Assembly (NCBI GenBank): GCA_963513935.1
Contig: OY740768.1
Location: 76,422,877-76,486,876 of the forward strand
Source of the DNA: Aphrophora alni
Taxonomy: Eukaryota; Arthropoda; Insecta; Hemiptera; Aphrophoridae
Length of the DNA stretch: 64,000 nucleotides
Direction: 5' to 3'
Every line of letters begins with the position of its first letter. Position 1 is the first letter of the stretch. The notes beneath the pieces were generated by a model. That model was given only the letters and a program-made list of their open reading frames with translations, had not been told where the DNA came from and did not search any database. Below are positions 22,266 to 34,776 of this stretch, piece by piece. The position numbers and the translations under genes are program-made.

Positions 22266-24710
22266 AATAAGGGTTTAACACCTATTACCAGTCCTATATT
22301 GCAGGAAAGATTGTTCATTGCAGTTCGCTGATGTGTTAGTTTCCTGATGATAACTCCGTCACTGTTTGCATAATGTTCAAAATGAAAACTTGTCTGACTC
22401 TCAAAATCACCTTTCAACAACACGCCCAACAACGGTCTTTGTTAATATTACTCGTTTTTACTTTTTTGAAAGCGTCTCTTTCAGCACAAGCACATTGTTC
22501 CGATTACTACTGATAATTATGTCCGTTTACTTTGAATGTTGTCTCTAGACTCAAAAATACGTCCGATCACTTCAGACACCATCTCCAGATTCTTAAACAT
22601 TAAATTACATTGTTCATAAGTTCAAAAAATCACTCAAAGACAAATTTCATTGTCCTCCAAATGTTTCTTCCACTAACAGGGTTCACCTTTCAAGTTCCAC
22701 GGACCTTGTCCATATCATTCATGCCTGGTAACACACACTCTTGCTTTTACATACACAAAATTTCACTCCAATACTCATTCTATCTTAAAACTAAACATTA
22801 TTTATTTTAAATACATATTTTTGGAAATCTATTTTAATTTTTCTTTCCCTTATTTCAAATGTTATTTACAAACGTCAACTTGACTTACGTCGTCTTTCTT
22901 TCAACCAATCATACAAATTCCGTTTCAGTGTAAATATTAAATAAAAAAGACAGGGTTAAAAACTACTGATTTGATAGATTTTAAAATTGACACTTTGTAC
23001 CATTAAAGAATTGATGAAAAGTTGCTCAGCTAAGGGCGCCAGGTGGACTTAACTCACCAATTTTGAAAAGATAAAAAGAATTATTGAATTAACATGTTCT
23101 CAGGGTCGTGTTTCCTTTTTTAAGTGTACTTATCAGTGGTTTTCAGTAAATAAAAAATCCTTATTTGTTTTCCTGAAACTAAACATTCGTTATTAAATTC
23201 AATTTTTTAAAACAATTACACAAATTTATCATCAATTTGTTATATTAAACATCCATGTTTAAGATCTTAACTTAGTACATCCTAGCAATTGTTGAATCAT
23301 TCACATGATAATAATATTTAAAAAATCAAATTGAATTTTATTATTTAATTTACCTTTTTAGTTGCAATTCTGAAATTGAATAGATTTTTTGTTTATTTAA
23401 ATGAATTTATATAACTAAGAATGTTACTCTTTGAATATAAATTAAGTTTCTTTAAATTATATATTTATTAAAAAAAGACTTTATTTTAATATCTTTAGAC
23501 TTTGAATACAAGACATAGTCTCATATGTTATGACTCGAGTCGTTAAGTCAGAAATTATACTTAACATTAAAATATTTAAATCATATCAGATACAAACATA
23601 ATTTTAGAATAAGAGTTTTGACGTGGATACCAATCATGTTTCTTCTATTTTAAAAGCACATTATCTTGAAAACACTTGCTTTGTTCTCCGGAAATGTCCT
23701 GCAGCCTCGTGGAAGTTGATTTGGTCCCTTTGTTCCGACGCTGACGTCGTCTTCTTGTTTTACAAAGTTCATTTTCCGTTATTCTAACAACAAAATATCT
23801 AATTAGCGTTTTATCTCAAACTGTTCTCTATTAACACATTGCGATTTCGTCTATACTTCCCGATTTGATCATCTCACTTTTTATCGGACACGTGGAAGCC
23901 ATTGTTCTCACCATATTTATAAAAGTTCACTGTCTTGAGACTTAGAATATGTCCAATCATCTCAATCTCCCTCTCCCAACTATTAGACATTAATTAAATT
24001 GTTCTCAAGTTCAAAAAAATCACTCAAACATAACTACATTGTTCTCAACTATTTCCTATTAAAAATACGTCTGACCAAGTCAGACACCGACTTACTACCG
24101 CCAACTCCCACCAAACATCACAAAAAATATTATTTACAGTCAATAATTTGACTTACGTTGTCTTCTCTTTAGACCAATTATAAAATTCCCTGTTTATTTT
24201 CATGTTTCAAATCTCAAAGCAACTATTTCTTTCGCATCAAAGCTAAAGTTAAAAATTGAGGATTACATCAGCAATTCAGCTGATATTTTAGTACCAAAGC
24301 AAAATTCAAAAATTGAGTATTACAAATGTCAACAGCTTTTTTATATCAAGAAATAACCCACTTTTTTCTTACCATGATTTAAAACATAATTTTATATTTT
24401 CCATACAATTAGATGATAAGTGTTCAAGTATTCAAACCTTATTTAATACCATATTAATTTACACTGAAAAATTAAATTTTGAATAAATAACTAAATATTT
24501 TCTTCTACATATTTTTTCTAAATCTCATAAATGTAGAGACAAAAGATGAATTAACTGCATTTCTTTTTAGAGCCATTTTTGTGTTTGGGATAAAAACAGC
24601 TTCTATAAACTTACCAGAAAAAATACCTTACCTGATACTAAAATTAAATGTATATAATAATATGTTTAAACATATTTAATGTAACAGCAGATATTTCCTG
24701 TTGAAAATCC

Positions 24711-25190
24711 ACATTAAAGGAATAAATAAAACAATAAAGCTAAAGTTTCAAAATTATTTTAATAATATAAATGAACTACAATTGTTTCGCCTTGCGGCAT
24801 CATTGTGCAACTGATAATTAACAAGTATTGACAACTATTTATACATACACAAGTAACAGGAAACTCAAATACAATAAGAAAAATTGGGAAGGATAGGGTG
24901 AATGACCTAGCAGGTAGAGGAAGGTTGATGAACTATGTTAAGGATGGGTTTTAGATGGAGTGAAGAATTTTATACAATTGGTCTTTACCCCTTCTAAAAC
25001 TCATCCTTAACATAATTTCTCTTATTGTATTCGAGTTTTCTGTTACTTATGCATTTATAAATAGTTGTCAATACTTGTTATTTATCAGTTGCCCGATGAT
25101 GCTGCAAGGTGAAACAATTGTAGCTCGTTTATATTATTAAAATAATTTTGAAACTTTAGCTTTATTACTTTATTTAATCCTTTAATATGT
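24711..25190. mobile_element. Foldback element, about 175-bp inverted arms
   Basis: The left arm 24711-24887 and right arm 25013-25190 are imperfect reverse complements. Both outer ends read ACAT(AT)TAAAGG inward, then RATAAAGCTAAAGTTTCAAAATTATT, then a GGCGAAACAATTG-type core and GACAACTATTTATA. The middle (24888-25012) has a second small inverted pair built on TTAAGGATGRGTTTTAGA. No ORF, so it is a non-autonomous foldback/MITE-like element. No target duplication was identified. Confidence 0.7.
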
Positions 25191-25744
25191 TTAAAAACTC
25201 ATTGCATACAGCTTGAAATAACTCAGAAATAATTAAATATCATTGATACTTTAAAAAAACTATAGCACTTATAATATCATCTCTTGATATTGACTCTAAA
25301 AATATAGATGTAGTTTTGGTATACTCTCTTGTCTTGACATCGCTCAACAATTGCATTATTACAATTTAATGACACACCAGCATAAGTATTTTCTACACTT
25401 TCAGTTGCGGTTTACAGCGTCTTGACAGTAAAATAAAATTACAATGAAATCTGGGTTTAAACAAATGAAATTGAAACAATTATTGAAAATTTTTAAAAAT
25501 AACGGGATGCAATGACATTAAACTTGGTTAATTTTTTGAAAAAACTGACAAAGTTGAAAAAGTGATCTGCACTTACAAACATTTAATCTTTTTTTAAACA
25601 ATACAGATGTGTTGACAAGTAGTTTTAATTATTATTGTGCTTTACGTTTATTTCAACGTTAAATTATTTTAGTCCAGTGTGAATTCTTAAATTGTATAAT
25701 TGTTTAGATAAAATAATTGTGGAATGAATAGAAACTTTGAATAA
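25191..25744. other. Intron sequence, nothing recognised
   Basis: AT-rich, no coding signal or boundary seen. Confidence 0.4.
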
Positions 25745-25965
25745 CTCATAGAGTACATTAGGTTTGTTTAAAAAGTATCCAATCTTTGGCCAGAAAAAAT
25801 ATAATTACTCACCTAGAGCTCTGAAACCCAATTCCTTTCATTATAGTTTCCTTGGGACTGAACGCTCCCAGTGGTCTTGTCATTTCTGGAACAGCTCTTT
25901 AGAAGTACACTATAGCAGAACTGTCGTATTCTACATGTCTTCTCATAACTGAAATTGGTATTCAA
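25745..25965 (-). pseudogene. Mariner transposase C-terminal fragment
   Basis: On the minus strand the sequence reads CTSKELFQKWQDHWERSV, then KELGFRALGE and FFWPKIGYFLNK before a stop-rich end. This is the tail of a mariner-type transposase (FQxWxxRWxxCV...YFExD in relatives). The end AGGTTTGTTTAAAAAGTATCC at 25760-25780 looks like a mariner terminus. Upstream catalytic regions are not visible nearby, so it is a truncated relic. Confidence 0.5.
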
Positions 25966-27129
25966 AGTCTCACTTATAGCAAGTACGAGTGTGGCAATCC
26001 CAAGGTACCATATATACTAGGTTTACACCTTTCTTCAAAAGTTAGCTCTCTCTCTTTTCAGAGTGCTCCGAGGTTTTTTGCCTTTAAACAAAAAATCAAC
26101 CTAGACAACAGGAACCATGTCAGAAGAGCAAGGAGCCTGACGTGCCACAAGAGTACTACAATTATTGATCAAGACACTGTGAATTAATACGAGGATGAGA
26201 TGGTGTGTTGTCTCTTGCACTGGAAGGTGTTATAAAAACAACATAGTACTTCCAGGTAGACAAGGAAGAATCCTATTGTACAAACGTTTCTTTATTTGTT
26301 ACGGTTGTGAATTTGTGTACCTTACAGCTGTAATGTACATTACGTAGTGGTTCATGTTTTGAGTACAGTATAAATCATTATTTGTGGACTGTGTGTGTTT
26401 ATCATATGCACTGCAACACACTCAACTGTTTATTTCAGTTGATTTGGACTAACCCTTTAACAATATGCACTTGGAAATGTTTATTTGGTTGTGTTCTGGT
26501 TTCTAGACTGTACAATTGTTTATTATTTTAATTGCCCTTATTTATTTATTTATTTTTGCCCATGTCATGTTACAATGTAAAAATCATATTATTACAAACA
26601 TTACTCTTGCTGGAATTTATTCAAAGCTATTATTTTTCGATTTTTACTAAAAGTTAACTATTTTCTTTTCTAATCAAAATATCTCATGAAGTATTAAACC
26701 AATTTTGATGATAATTTTAAAATTTTACATAAATAAATTTAATTTCAGTGATTAAAATGTTATGGTCATTTTTATTTTCAACAATAAAATTCTTTTATTA
26801 AAAACCCTAATTTAAATTTAATGAATATGTAATTTACTCGTATATTGTTACAACTGTACTACAATTTAGTGATTTTCAATTCAAATTTTATTATTTCAAT
26901 TTTATAAGGTTTGCGTTTATTTAGCATTGGGTTAATTGTAGCCTGAATCTTGTAGGAACACAGCTTTGTACGTCTAGCTTTGCTAAACAGCTGCAGGGCA
27001 TAAGACTTAGAATATTCTTTCCTTCTAATATTAAGAAAAATTCATGTAGATTTATTCTTGAATTGTAACCATTTCGAGTCAAAATCGAAACCGTAACAGC
27101 ACCCACTGGAAGATGGAGTCCATGAAGGT
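25966..27129. other. Intron sequence, nothing recognised
   Basis: No coding signal, RNA gene or repeat boundary seen. Confidence 0.4.
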
Positions 27130-27990
27130 GTGCCAGCAACAATTTACTATGTAGTTGCTGTCTGGAAACCTCTTTTAATTCAATATTTAGTGAATAAAAT
27201 CGGAACAACAGGAACATGTTTAGTTGCCCGTAGAGAAAGCTCAAGACTGCTAGAAATAACAGTGCAGGATGAGAAAACAGATTTCTGGCCTCACAAAGTA
27301 AGTCCTATTGTAGACTGTCACATGCATACCATGTTACTACTATCCAACAATTACAACCTATCTTTGTTTAAAAAAAGAATTAATTACCATAGTTGGTTCC
27401 AACAATTTGTCTATCCACTCAAAGTAATCCTTGACTATACATGGTTCACAGACGAAGCATTGTTCTATCTAAACAACATCATGAATTCATAGAATACCCC
27501 CGTTTATAGACTAGTGAGAATGGTTACACCATGCATTAGACACCGCTTCATGGTATGTTGTGCTGTACCACAGTGAGCATTATTAGTCCCGACTTTTACG
27601 AAACAACTGTGGAGAATGAAGTCTACATAGGAATCTTCAATGAGTTTTAAATCAATTGGATGACGAGGAACTCTGTACTGGCTATTTTCAGCAGGATGGT
27701 GCCACTTGTTGCACTTAAAACATCAGAATGAAAGAAATTGAGTTATCCAAGGGACTTCAACCACCTAACCTTACTTACTGGATTTTTTCTTATAGGGCTT
27801 GCTGAAAGAAAAATTGTATCACTAGAAGCCATGGAATCTCATGCAACTGAAAGACAACATTCGGGAGAAAATTGACACTGTGACTGCCAATATGTTGGCG
27901 GCAATCTTCCATAACATGGAAAAGTGTGTGTAGGCAATGGCTTGAGCTTGTGGTAATCACTTCCAACACTTCCTCTGATGTTGGTGAGTG
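27130..27990 (+). pseudogene. Mariner-like transposase remnant with catalytic motifs
   Basis: Decayed DDE transposase. In order: TGTCLVARRESSRLLE (linker after the helix-turn-helix), YHSWFQQFVYPLK, WFTDEALFYLN (first catalytic Asp), VCCAV, FTKQLWRMKST-like (relatives: FETTVNSEVY), then a frame-shifted FQQDGATCH (second Asp, near 27690), DFFLWGLAERKIV near 27781 and a tail NMEKCV. Frames change several times, so it is dead. Same general family as the remnant at 2120-3080 but a separate insertion. Confidence 0.65.
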
Positions 27991-28514
27991 TGACGCTACA
28001 TTTCTCACACACCAAGTTATGTCCGTAGCAAATTTTATTTTAATTATGACAATTATTTTGATTTCTATAAGCAAATATCTGGGGCCGAATGCAAATGAGA
28101 CATCCTGTATTTGATACTTCAGAGTGTAAAAATTTTGGTCTAGTTGCAAAAAAAATTGTAAATTCCATAACAACTGATATATGAATTTAGCCGTAACAAA
28201 CACACAGACAAAATTGCAAATGGTTGAATTGTCAATTATGTTTGTTGGACCTTGTTTTGCTTTGCCAATTATTTCCTTTTTAATTTTGTATTAAAATAAA
28301 TATGAATTTTCAAAACAAAACATAAATCATTTAATTTCATTACTAAAAGAACAAACAAATAAAAATGAATGAATAATCTTATGGGTAAAAGATATGTGTA
28401 TAAAAAAAAGTATTAACCCATTTTGCCTGTTTAAATTTATTTAGAAAATGTATTAAAACTTTCTTTGGTATAAATAATATTTGAATTGAGGTAATCTTTG
28501 CTTTCTTTTTGCAG
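27991..28514. other. Intron sequence before terminal Toll exon
   Basis: AT-rich, ends with a CTTTCTTTTTGCAG acceptor. No other feature seen. Confidence 0.5.
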
Positions 28515-28862
28515 GTTGGTCTAAGTATACTCGAGAATATAGTTGAAAGCATTGGTAAAAGCCGTTGCTTACTGTTGGTTATTAGTGAATCTTTTGTGAA
28601 AAGTCGATGGTGCCAATTTGAAATGCACTTAGCACAACACCATGCAGTGGAAACTAAAAAGGATCAATTGGTTATGGTGCTGTTAGAAAATATTAAAAAA
28701 AAAAATCGACCTAAAACACTTCATCATTTAATGTGTACACGAACTTATCTAATATGGCCTCAACAACCAAGTAAAGAAGATTCTATTGAACTGTTTTGGA
28801 AACGACTTCATCGTGCAATCAAGCCTGATTACATTGATACTCCCATTTATATTACTATGTGA
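28515..28862 (+). CDS. Toll receptor, terminal exon with second half of TIR
   Basis: Follows acceptor TTTTTGCAG in phase 0 and joins the exon ending at 9105. It begins VGLSILENIVESIGKSR, completing box 2, then LLVISESFVKSRWCQFEM (alpha-C/beta-D region), LVMVLLENI, and box 3 ELFWKRLHRAI near the end. It stops at TGA after IDTPIYITM. There is no long C-terminal extension after the TIR. Together with the first exon the TIR is complete at about 150 residues and uninterrupted, so the gene is probably functional. Which Toll paralogue it is cannot be decided without the ectodomain. Confidence 0.92.
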   Translation, partial: VGLSILENIVESIGKSRCLLLVISESFVKSRWCQFEMHLAQHHAVETKKDQLVMVLLENIKKKNRPKTLHHLMCTRTYLIWPQQPSKEDSIELFWKRLHRAIKPDYIDTPIYITM

Positions 28863-29785
28863 TCTTTATATTAAAACACTTAGGTTTTATCTCAGTTAGG
28901 CTATATAAATTATTATACAAAAATAACAGTATTATTATAACACAAAATAATTTGGAATATATGTAAACATACCTTAAAGTTTGATTTTTAAAATTTTTTT
29001 AATCACTTAAGGTGATGTATAAGGTCAGCTAAAAGAAATATTTGGTTGACTGACATAGGCCTGAAATAGTATGTACAATTTGCCAATCTTACAATGAAAT
29101 TAAATAATTTTTTTTTTCAACCACTAGTTATTTTTCTATATCCACGACATTAATATCTCCCAATTTTAAATTGTTTTTAATAGTTTATAAAAGTATGATT
29201 GCATTTAAATTGAATCGCATATGATTACAAAGTTCACGTTTTATTTTGTCATTATTTTCTTTTGATTCTATACTTTATTATTCATTGAAACGCAAATAAA
29301 TTTAGTTTACTTTTATTTTTTGTTTATTACTTTGGTAAAAAAGTTGGTAATAGTGTTTATTATATATGCTTGATTAAGAAATCCTAAGAAGATCTTATAC
29401 TATAAAATCTTTGCAGTATGCCTTGGGCAACGTAACTTCTTCAAAGTTTCTTTTTTTAATAACACACTCCAGCAGTTTGGGTTTTGGATTTATTTTCATT
29501 TCTCTTAAAATATAGTTCTTTAAATAACTTTTCAAGTTTTCTTTTCTCCATCCGAGTTACTCACAAATTTTTTATTCTTTTGGTTTATTTCTTCCAAGAA
29601 CTGTCTGTATTTATTTGCAGCACTCCATTGAATATGATCATTTTAGTCATTAACTCTAGAGATTAAGTGGGCTGTTGACTGTTCGAACCCACTGGAAACT
29701 TCTAATCTTGCATTTAAACTTCTAAGAAACACAGTTCACTGCTTTTTTGTGATAAAGTCAAATATGGTCTTAAAACTATTATCAT
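28863..29785 (+). other. Toll 3' UTR and downstream DNA
   Basis: No further coding. Candidate poly(A) signal AATAAA at about 29295-29300, roughly 430 nt after the stop. An open frame at 29484-29666 has no recognisable domain. Confidence 0.45.
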
Positions 29786-29789
29786 GAGT

Positions 29790-30720
29790 TGTAATCGTTT
29801 ATTAATGTTTATTTGAAATGTCCCACGTTGTGCTACAATAATTGTAAAAAATATAAGTTGTTGTTAATTTTAATATTTTTAATGAAGTTGGGCGCCATTT
29901 TAAATATTTATTACAAAAAATAATGACAAAGAAATTCTCTTGAAGAGAGCATAAAAAATTTCTTTAGGGTTGCAAGGTCTTTAATATAGTGTACTCTGGA
30001 GAATTTCAAATAAAAATACAGAATCCAATTTTCTGAAATGTACATTTAGTTATTAAGAAAAAATTGTAATAGATTTCATACAAATTAAAATATTTCCTGA
30101 AAAGACAAAAATACATAAATCATCACATTTTTATAATAACCTAAAATTATAATTCATTATTATTTTATTTATGATTAATCTTATGGTTGCAACCTAATTC
30201 AAAATAAAATCTTTCATATTTCAAAATGCAATATTTTTATATTATAAAATCTCTTTTACTAAATACTTATTTTTTTAAACATGTTATCTAATAAATCAAC
30301 TCATGAATTTTTTTTTATTATTATTAAAGTTTATAATCATTATTAAAAAAAATAAAATCTTTCTCTTGTTAGAAGCCATGTGATATCTTTGCAATATATC
30401 CTATCCAAATTTTGTTAAAATAGATTAACTTATAAGTTCCAATTATTTTTGTGTTTAAATTTTTTATGAAACATTTATAATTTTTTTTAATTTTAGTATG
30501 TTATACCAAGCATGCTAGGATACACTGAAGCTAAATTCTGTATCATACTTAAAACTTTTATTTTATTCAAACTATTACCTTGTTCAAACCACATGTCGTC
30601 TTTTGAACTCACATCCCATCTCTCTAAAAAAGTAACATATTCAGTTTTACATCTCACTTCCCAGATATTCACTATTGTTTGCTTTCTCCTTTATTCAAAA
30701 TAAACTTATAGTCACGTGAT
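29790..30720 (-). repeat. Element 3 left (3') LTR, right boundary unclear
   Basis: Shares long blocks with 33178-33650, for example TTTCTCTTGTTAGAAGCC and TCCTATCCAAATTTTGTTAA. The match is lost after about 30510, so the right limit given is approximate. It contains the internal GGCGCC at 29890-29895 and a hairpin around TGAAG at 29941. Confidence 0.5.
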
Positions 30721-32300
30721 ATTTCCTTAAGTGCAAACTCTTGTCTTTTTTGAACACATTTTCTTTATATTATTATTTATAATTCTTATTTTATTATTTA
30801 TTTTCTTTACTACAATTCATGGGAAAACTAAGGATTAATCACTGCTCTAATGTGATTCTTTTCTCTTCAAACTCCCCGCTATGATTTTCAAATATGTGTG
30901 ATACTACTCTTTTACTTATCTTTATTATTATTCAATTTTTTAGAAAATCCAATTTTCCATTTATTAATTAATAGAACTTTACATGTTTAATTTTTTCTTC
31001 TTATTTCAAAATTTAAAAACCTTTTTTACTTTAAACAATTTTTTCAAAATTACCATCTTTAATTATTTCACTAACAAATTTTTATTTTACTTCCTCTTGT
31101 CTTTTAACATTTACCTTTATCTCAACCAATGTACTTTATAAAAATCTATTATACTCATTTTTACTTTTTCTTTAAATTGACTTCTTAATCTGATATTTCC
31201 TTAATTAAGATCTAGATCTGGTACAAAGGTTTATGACTCCTTCAATCATACATCACTATCCACATTTTTGTCCAAACTTATGAAACAATATGTTGGTAGT
31301 TACTTCGATATTTTGGTAGGTCATCTATAAACCCGAAATCACCAAAGATCCCACAGCATTTTAGGTAAATCTACATACTGTTTTCTCATATGGCTACAAC
31401 CCTGTCGTCAGAAATAAGTTTTCACACTACATGTAACATTTTATAATAAAATGAACATTTCTTCACTTTTTTATAATCCTTACATTAACTACTTCTTATT
31501 ATTCAAACAATGTTCATTAAATGTATTTCATATAATTGTTTCTCTACTTGTCTTGTTTACACATAAAAACTTCATAATAATCATATAAATAAAAATATTT
31601 CTAATCTAAATAAGCATTGTCCTTTTTTAGATTCCTACTTTTCTTAGTTCCTTTGAACACTTCTAGTTTGCTAATTACACATGTGTCATTTTGATCACTC
31701 TATTAGACACTAACGTTAAAGTATACGGTATAATCATTCGACCTGTGATAGTTAATGCTATAACCTACTTAGTTCAAATTATAACCCACTACCTGTCCTC
31801 TGACCATATCATACCTTTAAAGTCATCTATCATGTTTTGTTTCTTTTCCGAAACATTTGTCGACTACCGATACCCAACGTCCACGCCATTTCTTTATTAA
31901 TCCATATTACTCCCTTCATTATCCTCCCAATAATACCTCCTCAACTGAGTTACAATATATGTTCCTTTAACTTCACTAGTTTTTATATTTCCAATTACAT
32001 ATGCATTTTCCAATTATATTTCCAAAATTCTTTATAGACCCAGATATAATAAAAAGAACTTTTTTATTTCTCTTCTTAAATTTGATGACAAAAAATGATT
32101 TCTTACTAGTATCAAATCCCATATTTTAAATTCAATTGGTTTTAAATTTTTATCATGTAACTTCTTTCTCTGATTTGCCCTTAACCTTAACATTTTTCTA
32201 AACCACTAATTTCTTTCTATGATTTGCCCCTAACCTTAACATTTTTTAACCACTAATTTCTTTTTGTGAATTACCCATTTTCCATTCTTTATTTTATTAA
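30721..32300. other. Element 3 internal region, no gene
   Basis: Probably the decayed counterpart of the non-coding region of elements 1 and 2, much shortened. A tandem repeat of about 50 bp lies at 32160-32275 (ATTTGCCCYTAACCTTAACATTTTT units). Open frames at 31691-31900 and 31837-32037 are antisense to the element and not regarded as genes. Confidence 0.4.
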
Positions 32301-32890
32301 ACATTTCTATGTCTTCTAAGAATACTTTTGGATCCGGTTTTTTATTTTTATTATAACATTCTGGTATAATTGTATCATTTACACACTCCCATTTACACAA
32401 ATACTCTGATTCAATTGTCCTTGTTCTATAAATCCCTCTTTAATCTTACTCATAAAATCCTTTTCATATTGTATTGTCATATTACTGTACTATTTTGTTT
32501 ATCTACATTAAAATCTAACTGTACTACATTATCTTCAGTTTTTTCTAACTGTACCTCAATACTACCTAATCTATTATTTATGTAATCTTTAACTTTATTA
32601 CCCTACTTTCCACCCCACTATTTCCTTTCTGTTCTACTTTATCTACCCTAACAAACATTTTTTCTTCAAATTTGTTCATTTACTCCAATAGCCTACTTTC
32701 CATTTTCTTCTGACTGTTTAATTTCTTTTAATCCCTGTTCAAGTTTATTTTCTAACTTTAAATTATTTTGTTCAAATTTTTTATACATATTTTCTATCAT
32801 TTCTACACTATTTTGATTTATCATTAATTTCAACATTCGCATCACACCCCCATCTTTATCTGTTTGACTACTTTCAATTACATTTTCCAT
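32300..32890 (-). pseudogene. Gag-like remnant of element 3
   Basis: Begins at an ATG (32890) with MENVIESSQTDKDGGVMRML and runs 65 codons through KFEQNNLKLENKLEQGLKEI, the same coiled-coil repeat style as element 2 (KLEQNNVKLDKIDNDLKQ). After a stop at 32693 further frames still read LGSIEVQLEKTEDNVVQLDF. The C-terminal domain was not found. Clearly inactive. Confidence 0.65.
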
Positions 32891-33156
32891 TTCAATTTTA
32901 TTTGAAATTTAACTCAAATTTTAATTATCTCCAACTATTATTACCCTAACCTTGTCAGTTAATTTTAAAAGTTTAAAAAATTATTTTTTAATAATCATAC
33001 TTAACATTCAAATACTCTTACCTTTGATAGACTCTGTATTTTTTCTTTATACATTCTCCAAATTTCGACCTTGTTAATTTTTTTTTTTAACAAACAATTT
33101 ACCCCATGTTGTTGCGTTAATTGTAATTGTTTAAAATAAAATTTATTAATTGAAAT

Positions 33157-33175
33157 GCCCCACATTGGGGTGACA
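33157..33175 (-). other. Element 3 primer binding site, decayed
   Basis: The minus strand reads TGTCACCCCAATGTGGGGC directly after the LTR end, close to the tRNA-Lys site of element 1 with four or five changes. A second, more decayed version (TAGCACAACATGGGAC) lies about 45 bp inside the LTR. Confidence 0.55.
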
Positions 33176-34776
33176 ATTGTAATAATTTATTAATGTTTAT
33201 TTGAAATGTCCCATGTTGTGCTACAATTGTAAGAGTTTAATATAAGTTGTTGTTAATTGTAATATTTTAAATGAAGTTGGGCGCCATTTGAAATATTTAT
33301 TACAAAAAATAATGACAAAAACATACTCTTGAAGAGAGCATAAAAAATGCTTTGGGGTCGCAAGTTCTTTAATATAGTGTACTCTGGAGAATTTCAAATA
33401 AAAATACAGAATCCAATTTTTTTAAACATCTAATCTAATAAATCAACTCATGAATTTTTAATTTTGTTTTATTATTAAAGTTTATGATCATTATTTTTTA
33501 AAAAAATATATCTTTCTCTTGTTAGAAGCCAGGTGATATCTCTGCAATATATCCTATCCAAATTTTGTTAAAATTGATTATAAGTTCCAATTATTTTTAT
33601 GTTTAATTTTTTTATGAAACATAATTTGAGTATGTTATACGAAGCATGAATTCCTACCACGGTTCGGCTTTATCTCTCCAAAAATATCTATTTCACCCAT
33701 ACATCTTGCTTCTTAGAAAACAACTTATTCACTGAACTGCATATCATGCTTTGTCATTGTCTCCTCCCACCTTGTAATAATATGAAATACAAGAGTTTTG
33801 TTTTTTACAAAAAAAAAAATGCTTACTGATTAAAGTTGAGCGCCATTTGTATTTTAATAATTACAAAACTAAATTAAAATTAAAATTTTAATAAAAATTT
33901 TTTTTTTAATGTGAATGCTAATATCTCTAGGGTAATAAGTTTGTTTGAAACATTGAAACAGTGTACTGAATGGATTGCTGGATAGAAAAGCAGAAATCTT
34001 TTTATACTGAAATGAACATGTTATTTATTTATACAAAACAAACATAATAAGAGTACATGTAAAAAGTCAAGTTTCTGTAAAATATCTTATGTTAATGCAT
34101 CTTACACAGTTATTCTATTATGTTCAATTCTCAACATAAAAAAAGAAAATTAAGTTTTATTGAATTTTAAATTCAGTTGCAACTGGTTAATAAAAAATGA
34201 AATGAATTTAATCTTACTTCTCATAAAATAAGAAATTGAATTATTATGAAAGTATATTCTTTATAAAAAACAAATGAATCTCAAATAGTTAGTCTCTTAG
34301 AAGACTTTTACATATTTATTTTATTTTAAAATGTAAGACATTGCGTCTTATTAATAAAAAAACATCAAGTAACAAATTCAAACTTATAATAGAGAAAAAT
34401 TTATAAATTACTGCAAATAAATATTTTATTTTACATAATAAAAGTTTTTTGTTCAAATTATCTCACTCTAACGTCTGTACATAATTGAAACTTTATTGCA
34501 TTGTTTCATTATTAAAATAGCCACACTCGCCATAAAACATACCTTTGATATTGTTTCTTTGTGTTATAAAGAACACGTGTTCATAAACGCAGTCTATTCA
34601 ACTAAAAACTTCTACAAGATAAAATATTCAATTTTAAACATTAAAAATACTCAAATTCTGTTCACACATCGCCTCGTAACAATTTAGTTCATACCTGTCA
34701 CGTATTGCTAAAGAAAAACACTGTTACATCACTTTTCCATTGTCCAAAACCAGATAGACTGGTCCAAAACCGACGT

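Larger units (their letters stand above)
20942..24324 (-). repeat. Antisense LTR pair of the same family, tandem and decayed
   Basis: Two minus-strand copies of the family signature: internal GGCGCC near 21010 and again near 23036, each followed (plus strand) by TTACCAATTTTGAAAAG or CACCAATTTTGAAAAG, CTCAGGGTCGTG and TTAAGTGTACTT. Their distal parts are also alike (about 22500-22940 versus 23930-24200), so two LTRs lie almost end to end near 22.95 kb with little or no internal region. The right end is ATTACA at 24324 with a 57-bp terminal duplication ending at 24267 and 24324. The left end and target duplication are uncertain (AATG on both sides is possible). Confidence 0.55.
9106..28514 (+). 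other. Toll intron, 19.4 kb, interrupting the BB loop
   Basis: Donor GTAAGA at 9106 and acceptor GCAG ending at 28514, phase 0. It splits the TIR codons between RDFQ and VG. More than half of the intron is identifiable mobile DNA: element 1 (8.3 kb), antisense LTRs (about 3.4 kb), a foldback element, mariner pieces and a LINE tail. Confidence 0.85.

Noticed and set aside
26921..27492. Overlapping plus and minus ORFs
   Set aside because: The plus-strand reading matches mariner transposase linker motifs; the minus-strand ORF is its shadow and shows nothing.
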